57,931 nt of DNA, from the IMG/VR virus record IMGVR_UViG_3300047469_000176, positions 1-57,931 of that record; one strand, 5' to 3'. Position numbers and translations under genes: made by a program. Shown piece after piece: positions 17,215 through 25,845 of the stretch. The first letter of the stretch is position 1. Each line of letters starts with the position of its first letter. The notes under the pieces were generated by a model, which saw only the letters and a list, made by a program, of their open reading frames with translations, was not told where the DNA came from and searched no databases. Source of the stretch: a virus.

Positions 17215-17633
17215 TCACTTAGCGGCCGCGATGGCAGCTCTGTAATAGGACCAGGGGTAATAGAGGGCATTGGCGTGGCCAAGCCGAACCAAGGCATGCA
17301 AAGCCTGATCAAGGTACTTCAGGCTTTGTTTTGGAGAGCTCCGGTCAGTCTCTCCAGAAGTGCGAAAAAATGAGGGTTGAGCTCCTTACACACGGCGATG
17401 ACTGCTTCAACCTGCGACGGGCGCAGCGCATCGATCTTGTCGGGAGTCAGGTCGGTCATCCGCACGATGTCATCGATCGAACAGTCTGCGAACAAGGCGG
17501 ATGACACTATGTCCATCGTGCTCAGACTGCCCGCCTCTTCAAGCCACTTGCGGACCTGCATAACGGTGAGCTCTCGACATACCACCGGAAGTTCGCCAAT
17601 CAGGAGCTCTTTGGAATTCGTTTGCTGAACCAT
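17215..17633 (-). CDS. Tail assembly chaperone, -1 frameshift product (gpGT-like)
   Basis: The zero-frame chaperone contains the canonical slippery heptamer T TTT TTC at 17370-17364, in the correct phase (codons CAT TTT TTC). After a -1 shift the frame stays open for 49 codons to TGA at 17217-17215, ending ALYYPWSYYRAAIAAAK, 7 bp before the tape measure start. The predicted fusion is 139 residues: 90 shared plus 49 new. This is the position, direction and spacing of the lambda G/GT system, in which the T-like domain recruits the tail tube to the tape measure. Confidence 0.8.
17319..17633 (-). CDS. Tail assembly chaperone (gpG-like)
   Basis: 104 residues from ATG 17633 (GAGGT upstream; the frame continues to a TTG at 17654). 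Acidic, helical, no membrane segments: MVQQTNSKELLIGELPVVCREL..., SQVEAVIAVCKELNP. Located between the major tail protein and the tape measure, the invariable place for tail chaperones. It binds the tape measure before tube polymerisation and is absent from the virion. Confidence 0.8.
   Translation of the reverse strand: MVQQTNSKELLIGELPVVCRELTVMQVRKWLEEAGSLSTMDIVSSALFADCSIDDIVRMTDLTPDKIDALRPSQVEAVIAVCKELNPHFFALLERLTGALQNKA
17364..17370 (-). other. Programmed -1 ribosomal frameshift site
   Basis: The minus-strand heptamer T TTT TTC fits X XXY YYZ and is read as CAT TTT TTC in the chaperone frame. The -1 frame is open from here to 17215, the only extended reading of the 110 bp between chaperone stop and tape measure start. 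Confidence 0.75.
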
Positions 17634-17652
17634 TGCATACCTCAAAGAGAGC

Positions 17653-17670
17653 AACCCGCCGAAGCGGGCT
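17653..17670 (-). terminator. Hairpin after major tail protein (weak terminator or attenuator)
   Basis: On the minus strand AGCCCGC-TTCG-GCGGGTT forms a stable 7-bp stem with a UUCG-like tetraloop. It lacks a clear U run, so it may only lower transcription between the highly expressed tail tube gene and the chaperone, or protect the mRNA end. Confidence 0.5.
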
Positions 17671-17689
17671 GGTCATGGATCTATGAAGC

Positions 17690-18439
17690 TCAGGCGGCCA
17701 CTTCTTTCATGATCTTCATGTATTTCGACTTGCCGGCGCCGACCTTGGCCGGGTCGGAAAGCACCTTGGCGGTGACCTCGGAACCCATGAAGTCATCGGT
17801 GCTGATCCAGTCAGTGCTTGCAGCCGGGCTCAACTGGCAACGGAAATACTGGAGGTTCATGCGCTGCTTGGTGCCCGCCCCGTTAGCGCCCTCAAACAGG
17901 ATCTCGTAAATCTTGCCGCTGTTGGTCAGCGCCTCAACAACGTCTACCGCCGCAGAGCTGTAGGTGATTTTGAGTTCCGCAGCGTCAGCGATCGCGCCCG
18001 CTTCGAGGATTTCGAGGCCGGCACCAGTCATCTGGTAGTCATCGCCATCAACGTAGGTGGTGCCGCCTGTGCTGGCAGTGACCGACGTGATGCTCAGCGG
18101 CATTTTGTCCAGCAGGATGGTGCCGCCCTTGGTCGCGGTGTGAGATTCATCGGTCACGGTGGTGGCCGGAACCTTGGAAACATCACCCCAGTACATCGCA
18201 GCCAAGTTGGCGGTGTACAGCTCACGCCAGTTCATGGTCAGACCCATGCTGGTGATACGGCTGATTGCATCGTACTCGCCGCCTTGCGGGCTGGTGGTGT
18301 CAGCCAAAGTGATGTCGGTTTTCTCGATGGCCTGTTGCAGGGTAGACACCAGGCCAATAGGCATGAACGCACCACCGACACCGTAGGGGCGCATCTTCAC
18401 CAGACCGCCAACGACGAAAGTTTCGATTTCACGAGCCAT
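17690..18439 (-). CDS. Major tail (tube) protein
   Basis: 249 residues, mostly beta. Begins MAREIETFVVGGLVKMRPYG and has the two-domain pattern of siphovirus tube proteins; SITSVTASTGGTTYVDGDDYQM and the following block resemble an Ig-like or second tube repeat. It lies directly upstream of the chaperone. It would polymerise around the tape measure. Confidence 0.8.
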   Translation of the reverse strand: MAREIETFVVGGLVKMRPYGVGGAFMPIGLVSTLQQAIEKTDITLADTTSPQGGEYDAISRITSMGLTMNWRELYTANLAAMYWGDVSKVPATTVTDESHTATKGGTILLDKMPLSITSVTASTGGTTYVDGDDYQMTGAGLEILEAGAIADAAELKITYSSAAVDVVEALTNSGKIYEILFEGANGAGTKQRMNLQYFRCQLSPAASTDWISTDDFMGSEVTAKVLSDPAKVGAGKSKYMKIMKEVAA

Positions 18440-18442
18440 GTT

Positions 18443-18649
18443 TTACTTCTCCGGAGTATCGCCGGCGATAACACCCAGGCTTTTCAACCAGGTGCGCTGC
18501 TCAGCGGTGACTTTGATTTTTGCACCCGGCAGAAGATCTTCGCGGGCATGGGTGTGAGGCTTGATGAGCTCGACCTCAAACCGAGGCGCAGCGCGCTCGG
18601 CAGTCTCGATCGCAGCGGCCGGAGCCACCGAGGTGTCATCTTTGGGCAT
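18443..18649 (-). CDS. Small phage protein (DUF7210-like)
   Basis: 68 residues with a disordered Ala/Glu N-terminus and a compact C-terminal part (FEVELIKPHTHAREDLLPGAKIKVT) of the kind found in small proteins next to tail tube genes, where the 'H-AG/HAREDLLPG' segment recurs. It overlaps the upstream gene by 14 bp. Function unknown; family name is tentative. Confidence 0.5.
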   Translation of the reverse strand: MPKDDTSVAPAAAIETAERAAPRFEVELIKPHTHAREDLLPGAKIKVTAEQRTWLKSLGVIAGDTPEK

Positions 18650-19118
18650 TTGGTTTCACCTGGATGATTGTGTGAAGGTGAACAGGGATCAGCACCGTAG
18701 CGGCGGAGACCCCCTCGGCAGGAGGAAAAGATTCGGGAGCGCCGATGGTGATGCCGGTTATGCCACGTGGGAGCCAGTCCGGCAGAACGGCAAGCGTTGG
18801 CATCATGCAGAGCAACAGGTCATGCTCCAGCTCTTCGACAGCGTCTTCGTAGTCGTCCAGCCCGGCCTTGACGGCCCCAACCACATTGAATCCCTGCATG
18901 ATTTTGAGTGCATGCGGTCCGGCGACTGGCGCCATTCCTTTGGCCTTCTGAACAACGATCAGGGGGAAACCCACGTTGTTCTCCTTGAGCACCTCATTGA
19001 ACCAACCGGAGCGCACGTTGGCCCCGGCGGGGGTTCGGTACCCGTTGTCGATGGAGATCGTTGAAAGTCGCTCAATCAAGGCCCTGCGGCCCGCGCTCAG
19101 CAAATTAATGGAAGGCAT
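18636..19118 (-). CDS. Tail terminator-like protein
   Basis: 160 residues in the place of lambda gpU/tail completion proteins, between the head-tail connector and the tail tube. Starts NLLSAGRRALIERLSTISIDNGYRT, a pattern of the Gp17-like/terminator group with an N-terminal helix followed by beta strands. It probably caps the tail tube at the head-proximal end. Confidence 0.55.
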   Translation of the reverse strand: MPSINLLSAGRRALIERLSTISIDNGYRTPAGANVRSGWFNEVLKENNVGFPLIVVQKAKGMAPVAGPHALKIMQGFNVVGAVKAGLDDYEDAVEELEHDLLLCMMPTLAVLPDWLPRGITGITIGAPESFPPAEGVSAATVLIPVHLHTIIQVKPNAQR

Positions 19119-19441
19119 CAGTCCACCGGTTGCAGTGAGTAACGGTTGATTTTGCCGTCGGTGCCGAGAAACTCGGCCAGGGTGTAGCGCCGGCAGTTGA
19201 TGGTGACCAGATCGCCGCGTTGCGGGTTTGGTACCTCGCTCACGCGCAGATCGACCGCCAGAGCGACGGCGACGAAGGTGTCACCGTTCGGCGCACCAAC
19301 GTTCTCAAGAATGACGGCGCCGACTGTTCCAGCCACGCCGCCATCTTTGGCCTCGTAAAGCGCGCCGCCCTTGGTGCCGAACACCTCGAAAAGCTCATCG
19401 TCCGCATCTTCGAAGATGTCGTCGAACTCCGAGCCTCCCAT
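19118..19441 (-). CDS. Head-tail connector (stopper-like) protein
   Basis: 107 residues, acidic N-terminus (EFDDIFEDADDELFEVFG) and a beta-barrel-like remainder ending RRYTLAEFLGTDGKINRYSL, a pattern shared by lambda gpFII-like stoppers. Its ATG overlaps the capsid stop (TAATG). It would join portal-gpW complex to the tail. Confidence 0.65.
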   Translation of the reverse strand: MGGSEFDDIFEDADDELFEVFGTKGGALYEAKDGGVAGTVGAVILENVGAPNGDTFVAVALAVDLRVSEVPNPQRGDLVTINCRRYTLAEFLGTDGKINRYSLQPVD

Positions 19442-20445
19442 TACTTGGTCAGCTTGATGATCGCGCGCGGCAGGGTGCAGAGGCTCAGCGGGTTGCTCTG
19501 TGCCTCCATGTCGATACCCTTGTTGTGGCGCAGTGGCTCCTGGCTGGCATAGAACGGCACACCGGTGGTGTTGACCGTCTCCATGTAGTCAGCCGGGGCA
19601 TAGTTGGTGATGAACAGGCCATCAACACCCACGGGGACCAGGTACGCGGTGTCCGGATCCATGAACTGGACGCCGCCCAGGTTGCCGTAGAACTCTTCCC
19701 AGTTCACGCCGCCGAAGCTGAAGCCATCGCGACGATGGTCGTCACGCAGAAATTGACCGTCGTTCCAGCGGTCGAACGCCTTCTGAACCGAATCATGGTT
19801 GGTGAACGAGTCGAACCAGTTGCGGCCAGCGATACCCAGCCAGCCAGCAATGATGCCGGTCCCGCCGATTGCATCTTCGGCTTTGCGCTTGGCTTCGGTG
19901 ACCTTGGCCAGCAATTTGGTTTCACTCGCGTTCATGGTGAAGGCGACAGTCTGCTGCTCGATGCCGAAGCGTGCGTACAGGTCCAGCAGCACGCGGGTGC
20001 CATCAGCGTCGTACACCTTGCCGGTGATAGCGCCTACACGCTGATAGCGGATGGTGGCGTCCAAGCGCTTGCGCATTTTGAGCAGGCGCTTTTCAACCAT
20101 GGCCTGTACGGTCTCCAGCTCGCTCTCGCTGCCGAAGGCGCGGATGCCCTGCACTTCATCGGCGCGAATGACGGCGCGAGTTGGCAGGTGGATGGTCTGG
20201 AACGGGATCATGTCCCGGCCCGGACCAGTGGTGGGGTCACTCGGTGCGCCACGCTCAGCAGCGGGCACCAGAGTGAGGTTGTCGTTCTCGCGCTCGATGA
20301 AGACGGCCGTGGTCGTCACGCCTTCCTCTTCGAACAGCGTATCCAGGCGGGTGGGAACCGCTTGGCCTTCAACCGGCTGGTTGATGGCGGTGGTCATGGC
20401 GATGCGACCAAACTCGTCGCCCGCGAAAATACTCAAATCGGCCAT
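19441..20445 (-). CDS. Major capsid protein (lambda gpE family)
   Basis: 334 residues from ATG 20445 (MADLSIFAGDEF); the frame opens further upstream through a terminator hairpin, which is not coding. Matches the capsid E family: LPTRAVIRADEVQGIRAFG, VEKRLLKMRKRLDATIRYQRVGAI, NAYAPADY-like and late NPLSLCTLPRAIIKL. It forms the icosahedral shell with an HK97 fold. Confidence 0.95.
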   Translation of the reverse strand: MADLSIFAGDEFGRIAMTTAINQPVEGQAVPTRLDTLFEEEGVTTTAVFIERENDNLTLVPAAERGAPSDPTTGPGRDMIPFQTIHLPTRAVIRADEVQGIRAFGSESELETVQAMVEKRLLKMRKRLDATIRYQRVGAITGKVYDADGTRVLLDLYARFGIEQQTVAFTMNASETKLLAKVTEAKRKAEDAIGGTGIIAGWLGIAGRNWFDSFTNHDSVQKAFDRWNDGQFLRDDHRRDGFSFGGVNWEEFYGNLGGVQFMDPDTAYLVPVGVDGLFITNYAPADYMETVNTTGVPFYASQEPLRHNKGIDMEAQSNPLSLCTLPRAIIKLTK

Positions 20446-20462
20446 TCCGTTCTCCAGAAACG

Positions 20463-20482
20463 AAAAAACCGCCATCGGCGGT
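20463..20482 (-). terminator. Internal terminator between decoration and capsid genes
   Basis: Minus-strand ACCGCC-GAT-GGCGGT stem followed by TTTTTT. It lies immediately before the capsid ribosome site. In a single late operon this must be partly read through or antiterminated; it may also set the D to E ratio or protect the 3' end of the upstream message. Confidence 0.8.
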
Positions 20483-20507
20483 CTGTATTAGTCGGGTGGT
20501 GGTTGAA

Positions 20508-20858
20508 TCAGCGCAGGATGATGCCTGCGGCAGCGAGCGCAGCGCGGGCGGGATCGGTCAGGCCGATCAGGAGGCTTTCGATCACCTCACAATCGCGCAC
20601 CACACCCGTCGCATAGCGGTCAGCGGTGTTATCGGCATCACGGCCTTCGTAGAGAATTGCCACTTCGACGGATGCGCCGTCGGCAGGTGCGGCGAATGCC
20701 ACGTATTTGCCGGCTGCATTCTTCGAAAGGATCTGCCCGGCAGGAAAAGCGGTAGCGCCTTTGAGCAGCAGGATCTGTTCGCGCGAACGTTCGCCGCTCG
20801 CCTCATTGAGCAGAAACGCGGCAGTGCGCGCGCCTTGGGTCACGATGTCGTATTTCAT
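20508..20858 (-). CDS. Head decoration protein (lambda gpD family)
   Basis: 116 residues, size and order (C-D-E) as in lambda. MKYDIVTQGARTAAFLLNEASGERSREQ and the ILSKNAAGKYVAFAAPAD block are typical of gpD. Trimers would bind at the capsid three-fold axes after expansion. Coupled to the protease gene by an ATGA overlap. Confidence 0.9.
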   Translation of the reverse strand: MKYDIVTQGARTAAFLLNEASGERSREQILLLKGATAFPAGQILSKNAAGKYVAFAAPADGASVEVAILYEGRDADNTADRYATGVVRDCEVIESLLIGLTDPARAALAAAGIILR

Positions 20859-21256
20859 GCTTTTGCCCCTTTGCGGCTAGCCCAAATGGACTTGGTGGAA
20901 AATTCTTTTTTGTCCTTGCCACTCGCCGCAGAAGCAGCCGCAGCGGACTTGGAGTCGCGCTGAATGCTGTCGAGGGTTACGCCACGATCCTGCGCAGCCT
21001 TGAACAGCGACATGCCGGCCGCGTCAACAGACACACCGCTGTCGATGGCGGCTTGAACTTCGGTTTCGAAGCCCTTCACACCTAGTGCCTGGATACCGAG
21101 GATGCGGGCTTTCTCGTTCGCCGTGGCAGAGGCCGCCACTTCAGTGCGAAGTGCGTCAGTGTCGATCTGCTCGACGGCGGCAATGGTGATGGTCTTGGGG
21201 TCGGTTCCGGCCTCAATAGCTGCGTGCAGCTCCGCCGTGGTTTTTACAGTGGTCAC
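20855..21256 (-). CDS. Probable nested scaffold protein (Nu3-like) inside the protease gene
   Basis: In-frame with the protease, a GTG at 21256 is preceded by GAGGA 8 nt upstream. Starting there gives 133 residues consisting only of the helical, charged C-terminal domain (TTVKTTAELHAAIEAG...KEFSTKSIWASRKGAKA). Lambda makes its scaffold Nu3 by exactly such an internal start in gene C. The SD-start pair at the domain border supports the same arrangement here. Confidence 0.55.
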   Translation of the reverse strand: MTTVKTTAELHAAIEAGTDPKTITIAAVEQIDTDALRTEVAASATANEKARILGIQALGVKGFETEVQAAIDSGVSVDAAGMSLFKAAQDRGVTLDSIQRDSKSAAAASAASGKDKKEFSTKSIWASRKGAKA

Positions 21257-22090
21257 AAGGGATTTCCTCGGTGGGTTGCTGGCAGGACCGGCCAACTCGG
21301 CAATAACTGATTCAAGCGATCCGACGCGGTGCGCAAGGCCTGACGCTACGGCTTCCGCGCCAACTTTCAGGCCGCCATGGCCGCCCATTTCAGGGACCTT
21401 GTCGGCAGAGACATTCAGGTTTCGCGCAACCTTGTTCACGAAGACCTCGGCCAAGGCGTCTACAGTCTTTGTGATCTCTGCGCGACCTTGTTCGGTTTCC
21501 ACGTTTGGCCTTTTGTTCGGCGCGGTGTTGCTGACGATCTCGTAGGTTTTGACTCCATCTTTTTCCTTGGTGACCGTGGCGTTCAGCACAACACCAATGG
21601 AGCCGAGCAGTGCCGTGTCGTCCACCACAACCTCGCCGGCTGCACTGGCGATCCAGTAGGCAGCACTCGCACCGCTACCACCCACGTAGGCTACGATTCG
21701 CTTCCTTTCCCGAGCCGCATAGATCATGTCGGCGAGTTCGTTAATCCCGTTGGCTTCCCCGCCAGGGCTATCGATATTGAGCACAATCGAGCGGATTGCC
21801 GGGTTGTCCAGCGCAGCCTGCAGGTCCGTGGCAATGGTGCCGGTACTAGTCGCGCCACTGATACGGGTGAAGAACGAGGCATATCTGAAGATTGGCCCTG
21901 TCACCGGAATCACCGCCACGCTACCGCGTTGTGTCACCGTGTGTGTGTGGTCCAGCTGCCTGCCGAGGCGAGTCTCCAGCGCCTCCAGATCATTCTGCCG
22001 ATCGGCAATCGATAGCAGGTTATCCAAGGCATCTGGAAGCATCAGCCATGGCTGAGCGGCCGCCAGCTCAAAGGCTCTTGCCATGGTCAT
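20855..22090 (-). CDS. Head maturation protease, S49 family (gpC-like)
   Basis: 411 residues. Protease core: IRSIVLNIDSPGGEANGINELADMI, catalytic serine in GGSGASAAYWIASAA, and DDTALLGSIGVV. The C-terminal third (after about residue 278) is charged, Ala-rich and helical, as in scaffold domains fused to prohead proteases. It processes the prohead and itself. Start ATG 22090 overlaps the portal stop (ATGA). Confidence 0.93.
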   Translation of the reverse strand: MTMARAFELAAAQPWLMLPDALDNLLSIADRQNDLEALETRLGRQLDHTHTVTQRGSVAVIPVTGPIFRYASFFTRISGATSTGTIATDLQAALDNPAIRSIVLNIDSPGGEANGINELADMIYAARERKRIVAYVGGSGASAAYWIASAAGEVVVDDTALLGSIGVVLNATVTKEKDGVKTYEIVSNTAPNKRPNVETEQGRAEITKTVDALAEVFVNKVARNLNVSADKVPEMGGHGGLKVGAEAVASGLAHRVGSLESVIAELAGPASNPPRKSLVTTVKTTAELHAAIEAGTDPKTITIAAVEQIDTDALRTEVAASATANEKARILGIQALGVKGFETEVQAAIDSGVSVDAAGMSLFKAAQDRGVTLDSIQRDSKSAAAASAASGKDKKEFSTKSIWASRKGAKA

Positions 22091-23703
22091 TCCTCGTCAT
22101 CGGGTAGTTCAGGGATGTCGGCGGGTTTCGGTACAGCCGGCGCCACAGATTCAGGCGTTGTCCCGTTTGCCCGCCGCTGGTCCAGCTCGCGAGCTCGCTG
22201 CCGGTTGACCTGCTGCCAGGTCTCGCCGGACATGGCCGCAGTCTCCATCGTTTCGTTGCTGATACCGATATCGATGCGCTCACGGGCTGCTTTCGCTTCC
22301 TTCAGCTCATCAATAGCGCCCCGCGCCGGACCAATCCAAATGGCCTGGGTATAAGCGCGTCGCAGTGCTGGGTCGTGATAGCCGGGCGCGCGAATGCGCC
22401 CAGCGGCCACAGCCTCATCGAACATCAACTCGTAGCTCGGCTGACAGAAGTCGCACACCAGCCACCAGCGGCGCATGGTGTAGAACCGCCAAGCCTGAAG
22501 CATCGCAGCACGCGCCGCGCTGTAACTGCTGCTGTAGTGGAGCATCAGCTCTTCAAGCGGCAGTTCCAGCGCGGCGCCAATCTCTTTCACGATTGCGGAG
22601 AAGAACGGGTCAAACTGGGCATTCGGGCGGGCCGGGTTTGCGATCATCGGCTCTTCACCTGGTGCAAGGTCGACAATCGCGCCCTCGCCAAGCTCTAGCG
22701 GCGCCGGACCGAGGTCCCCGCCTACGCCTGCGTCTTCATCGCCGAATACCGCCTGCCCCTGCCCCCCATCGTTAAAGTTGTCGTTCTTCTTGATGAACAC
22801 CGTGAACATGGCGGAGATCACGGCGGCCATCAGTTCGGCGCTCGCGTAACGCTCCAGCTTCTGCAGCGGCTCAAGAATCGGCGCGAGGTAGGGAGCGCCG
22901 CGTTTGAGCCCAGGCCGCTCTTTGTCGCACCAGACCTGCAGCAACCTGCGACGGCCAGTTTCTGCTCCAAAGAACTCTACACGATCCCAGCGAAGCGGTG
23001 ACTTCAGCATCTTGTCATCGGGGTAACCGTTGCAGATGTAGGCAGCGACCGGCGCGCCGAGGTCGTCAAACTCGATCCCCTCAACAAGCCTGTCAGTGTC
23101 GGGGCGGCCGTTGGGGTTCGATACCCGATCCGTCTCGATCAGTTGCAGGCGCGTGTTGTAGATCGTGCCTTGACGTTCTGCCCAAGGCGTAGCGACAAAG
23201 CAGTCACCGCCAGCCATTGCCGACACCAGCGCCAGTGCCTGAAGCTGGTAGTGATTCAACGTTGCTTCAGCGTCACACTCGCGGGGATCGCCGGCGTACA
23301 ACTCCCACTCTCGCTGCACCAGCGCATTGAACTCGTCGGCCTGCTCTTCAGTCATGCCAAGCGCCACATGGTCGACTTGGGGCCGGCAGATCAACCCTGT
23401 GCCGACAACGTTAGTGCGAGACCGAACAATTGCCGCTCGGGCGATGAGGTGGTTACGCATCGCGTCCCGGGATCGGGCAACGAGCGTTTTCCGCTCCGGC
23501 GAACTGAGGTCACGGTTCGGGCTGCCGAGAAAAGGAATCCAGCTCGACATGCTGCGCAGCATCCGAGATGCACCGCGCCAGCGTGTTTCACTCCCTCCCC
23601 CGCCACCCTGGGCGCGGGGCTGGCTCTGCACCAGGCCGGAGACGGCGCGCGTGGCTTCACGCACCATCCGCTCTTCTGGAGTGGTACGTGTCCACCAAGC
23701 CAT
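22087..23703 (-). CDS. Portal protein (lambda gpB family)
   Basis: 538 residues. RDAMRNHLIARAAIVRSRTNVVGTGLICRPQVD and YSSSYSAARAAMLQAWRFYTMRRWWL are hallmark blocks of lambda-type portals. Twelve copies form the DNA channel at one capsid vertex and bind the terminase. The C-terminus is acidic and probably disordered. Followed by the protease with an ATGA overlap. Confidence 0.95.
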   Translation of the reverse strand: MAWWTRTTPEERMVREATRAVSGLVQSQPRAQGGGGGSETRWRGASRMLRSMSSWIPFLGSPNRDLSSPERKTLVARSRDAMRNHLIARAAIVRSRTNVVGTGLICRPQVDHVALGMTEEQADEFNALVQREWELYAGDPRECDAEATLNHYQLQALALVSAMAGGDCFVATPWAERQGTIYNTRLQLIETDRVSNPNGRPDTDRLVEGIEFDDLGAPVAAYICNGYPDDKMLKSPLRWDRVEFFGAETGRRRLLQVWCDKERPGLKRGAPYLAPILEPLQKLERYASAELMAAVISAMFTVFIKKNDNFNDGGQGQAVFGDEDAGVGGDLGPAPLELGEGAIVDLAPGEEPMIANPARPNAQFDPFFSAIVKEIGAALELPLEELMLHYSSSYSAARAAMLQAWRFYTMRRWWLVCDFCQPSYELMFDEAVAAGRIRAPGYHDPALRRAYTQAIWIGPARGAIDELKEAKAARERIDIGISNETMETAAMSGETWQQVNRQRARELDQRRANGTTPESVAPAVPKPADIPELPDDEE

Positions 23704-23704
23704 G

Positions 23705-23932
23705 TCAGATCCTCAAATAGCTGATTCGGTTGCGGCCGCGACTGCGGTTGGCTTCGGCAGCCACCTCGGCCGCATAGTCATTTTCGAGTTTGCGCAAGGT
23801 CGCCAAATCCGCGCGGGTGACTTGCCGCTCACCATATCGAACGCTTTGGCCGCCCTTCAGGATCTTTCCAATAGCCTCCTGTACGGCTGCAAGGCGTTGT
23901 TGTGCTGCTGTGCTCAGAACGGCATTGCTCAT
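23705..23932 (-). CDS. Head-tail joining protein (gpW-like)
   Basis: 75 residues between terminase and portal, the lambda W position. The GGQSVRYGERQVTRADLATLRKLENDY segment matches the gpW pattern (short beta hairpin flanked by two helices). It seals the portal after packaging and makes the tail-binding site. 1 bp separates it from the portal gene. Confidence 0.8.
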   Translation of the reverse strand: MSNAVLSTAAQQRLAAVQEAIGKILKGGQSVRYGERQVTRADLATLRKLENDYAAEVAAEANRSRGRNRISYLRI

Positions 23933-23934
23933 AT

Positions 23935-25845
23935 CTATCCTCGGGCCCGGCTCCGGGTTCCTCGTTGTTGCACGCGACGCTTGGCGCCCGCCAACAGATC
24001 TAGATCCAGACCGAAGCGGTGCTGACTGATGCGCAGAGCCGCCAAGGCGTACACGAAGCAGTCAAGCGCCTCGTTGCGGCGACCCTTGGCCGTCCAGCGA
24101 TAAACCCGCTTGCCCTTCTCAATTTTCAGTTCTTTGGTTTCGGCTGTGAGCTGCTTCAGCTCGTCCTCGCCGCAAATCTCATCGTTCGCCGGCAGGTGCA
24201 CGCAGCCCGGAACCGGCACGCCCGATGTGTCCGGCTGAATTTTCAGGCGGCTGTAAATCAACTCTTTGGCGTTCTCGGTGCCAACCTCGGTCAGGTAGAC
24301 CTTCTTGGCGTTACGCGACTTCGGCCAGTTGGCAATGGGCTTCCCGGGAACGTTCGCCCCCTTGACTGGAATGACCCAGGTGTCTCCAAGCAGGCGACTT
24401 TCGGCGTACACCTCGTCGGTGTAGTGACCGCCGGAGTCCCAGCACCAGCGCTCAACGCCCATCTTCGCGCCATCGCCGCGCACGTACTGCTGGCGAACTT
24501 TGAGTCTGACCTTCTTACGCAGCTCTTCGCTGGCGGGATCTCCCATCAGCACCCATTTATCAACCAGCCACGCTTCTTCGCCCTGGCCGAAGGCCCAGAC
24601 CCTGCCCTCGTAACGGTCGTCCTGGGTATCGATTGAACCCATCAGCGTGAGGCCGCGAACCGGCACTTGCGGGTAGACCTCTCGGCGGCCATACAGCAGC
24701 TCCCAGTCAACCTTCTCGCCCTGATCGTCTTCCCACGTTTCACCCAATGTGGTGTTGACGAAGGCAATCAGGTTTTCCCGGTTGTCCTTGACCTTGTCGA
24801 ACTCAAGGACCATTTCCAACCAGGTGGTGAAGGTGCTGTAGGCCGTCCAGATGTGAAAACTGACATTGCGCGGCGTGGCGCGAAGCTCGTCATCTGCGCC
24901 GTACCAATCGATACCGTCGCGAGTCCAAATGCTAGTCTTCTCGCAGATCCACCGTCCATGATGGGCGGCCTCGACCATCTCGTGATACCAGACGACGCAC
25001 TGGGCGTGCTCGCACAGGTACCAGGCTTTGGAGATTTCGCCGTGCTCGTCGCGCTCCCACTTGATGCCGAAGTCACAATCCTTCCCGCCCCACTTCAGGT
25101 GCTGCTCTTTCGAACAGTGCGGGCACGGGATGTTGAATCGCAGCAGGTAAGGCGACTCGTTCGCCGCCTTTTCGATCTGGCATGTGCCTTTGATCTTGGG
25201 TGTAGAGCCGCGAATCGACTTCTTGAACGTGGCGCCTTCAAGACGCTTGTCACCAAGAAAGGTCGGGGCGCCCTCGCCTTCGACGTTCTGCTCGAAGTTG
25301 GATAGCTCGTCGTATACCACCTCATCGGCAGAGATACCGCGATAGTTCCGGCTCGCCTTCCCGCCTCTGCACCACAGCATCTTCTTGTTCAGAAAGCGCT
25401 TGGAACTGAGCGAACTGTCGCGATGTTTTTTCCCGTACCAGGGCGCAATATCCAGAAGCGTAGGCACGTCACGCACCATCGTCTCGATATGCTGCTTCAT
25501 CAGGTCTTCAGCGTCTGGGTCGGTAGGCGAAAACACCGCCACGCTCCGACGCTTGTGCTGAACCTTGTAGCCCATGTTCGCCATGAGCATCTTGGTGTAA
25601 CCAACGCGCGCGGACTTCATCAGGTTGAAAAACATGATGAGGTCGTTGCCCATGCTGTTGAGCAGAGCCACCTGGAACGGAGCGGTTTCCCACTTGCCTT
25701 CTTGGTATGAAGACTCAGATGAAAGATAGAAATGTGTGTCAGCCCAGTCCACGCACGTAAGTGGAGGCTCCTTAAAAAGCGCCTGCAACCCGGCCTTGAT
25801 CGCTTTACGCAGATCATTCATCCAGGGTGGCGAGGTACTCATCAA
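23935..25845 (-). CDS. Terminase large subunit (GpA family)
   Basis: 636 residues. ATPase part: KSARVGYTKML (Walker A variant) and EVVYDELSNF (Walker B region); zinc-binding CPHC...C pairs near residue 240 (IPCPHCSKEQ, CEHAQC); nuclease part with SIDTQDDRYEGRVWAFG. Powers DNA packaging and cuts cos ends. Overlaps the small subunit gene by 32 bp. Confidence 0.95.
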   Translation of the reverse strand: MMSTSPPWMNDLRKAIKAGLQALFKEPPLTCVDWADTHFYLSSESSYQEGKWETAPFQVALLNSMGNDLIMFFNLMKSARVGYTKMLMANMGYKVQHKRRSVAVFSPTDPDAEDLMKQHIETMVRDVPTLLDIAPWYGKKHRDSSLSSKRFLNKKMLWCRGGKASRNYRGISADEVVYDELSNFEQNVEGEGAPTFLGDKRLEGATFKKSIRGSTPKIKGTCQIEKAANESPYLLRFNIPCPHCSKEQHLKWGGKDCDFGIKWERDEHGEISKAWYLCEHAQCVVWYHEMVEAAHHGRWICEKTSIWTRDGIDWYGADDELRATPRNVSFHIWTAYSTFTTWLEMVLEFDKVKDNRENLIAFVNTTLGETWEDDQGEKVDWELLYGRREVYPQVPVRGLTLMGSIDTQDDRYEGRVWAFGQGEEAWLVDKWVLMGDPASEELRKKVRLKVRQQYVRGDGAKMGVERWCWDSGGHYTDEVYAESRLLGDTWVIPVKGANVPGKPIANWPKSRNAKKVYLTEVGTENAKELIYSRLKIQPDTSGVPVPGCVHLPANDEICGEDELKQLTAETKELKIEKGKRVYRWTAKGRRNEALDCFVYALAALRISQHRFGLDLDLLAGAKRRVQQRGTRSRARG

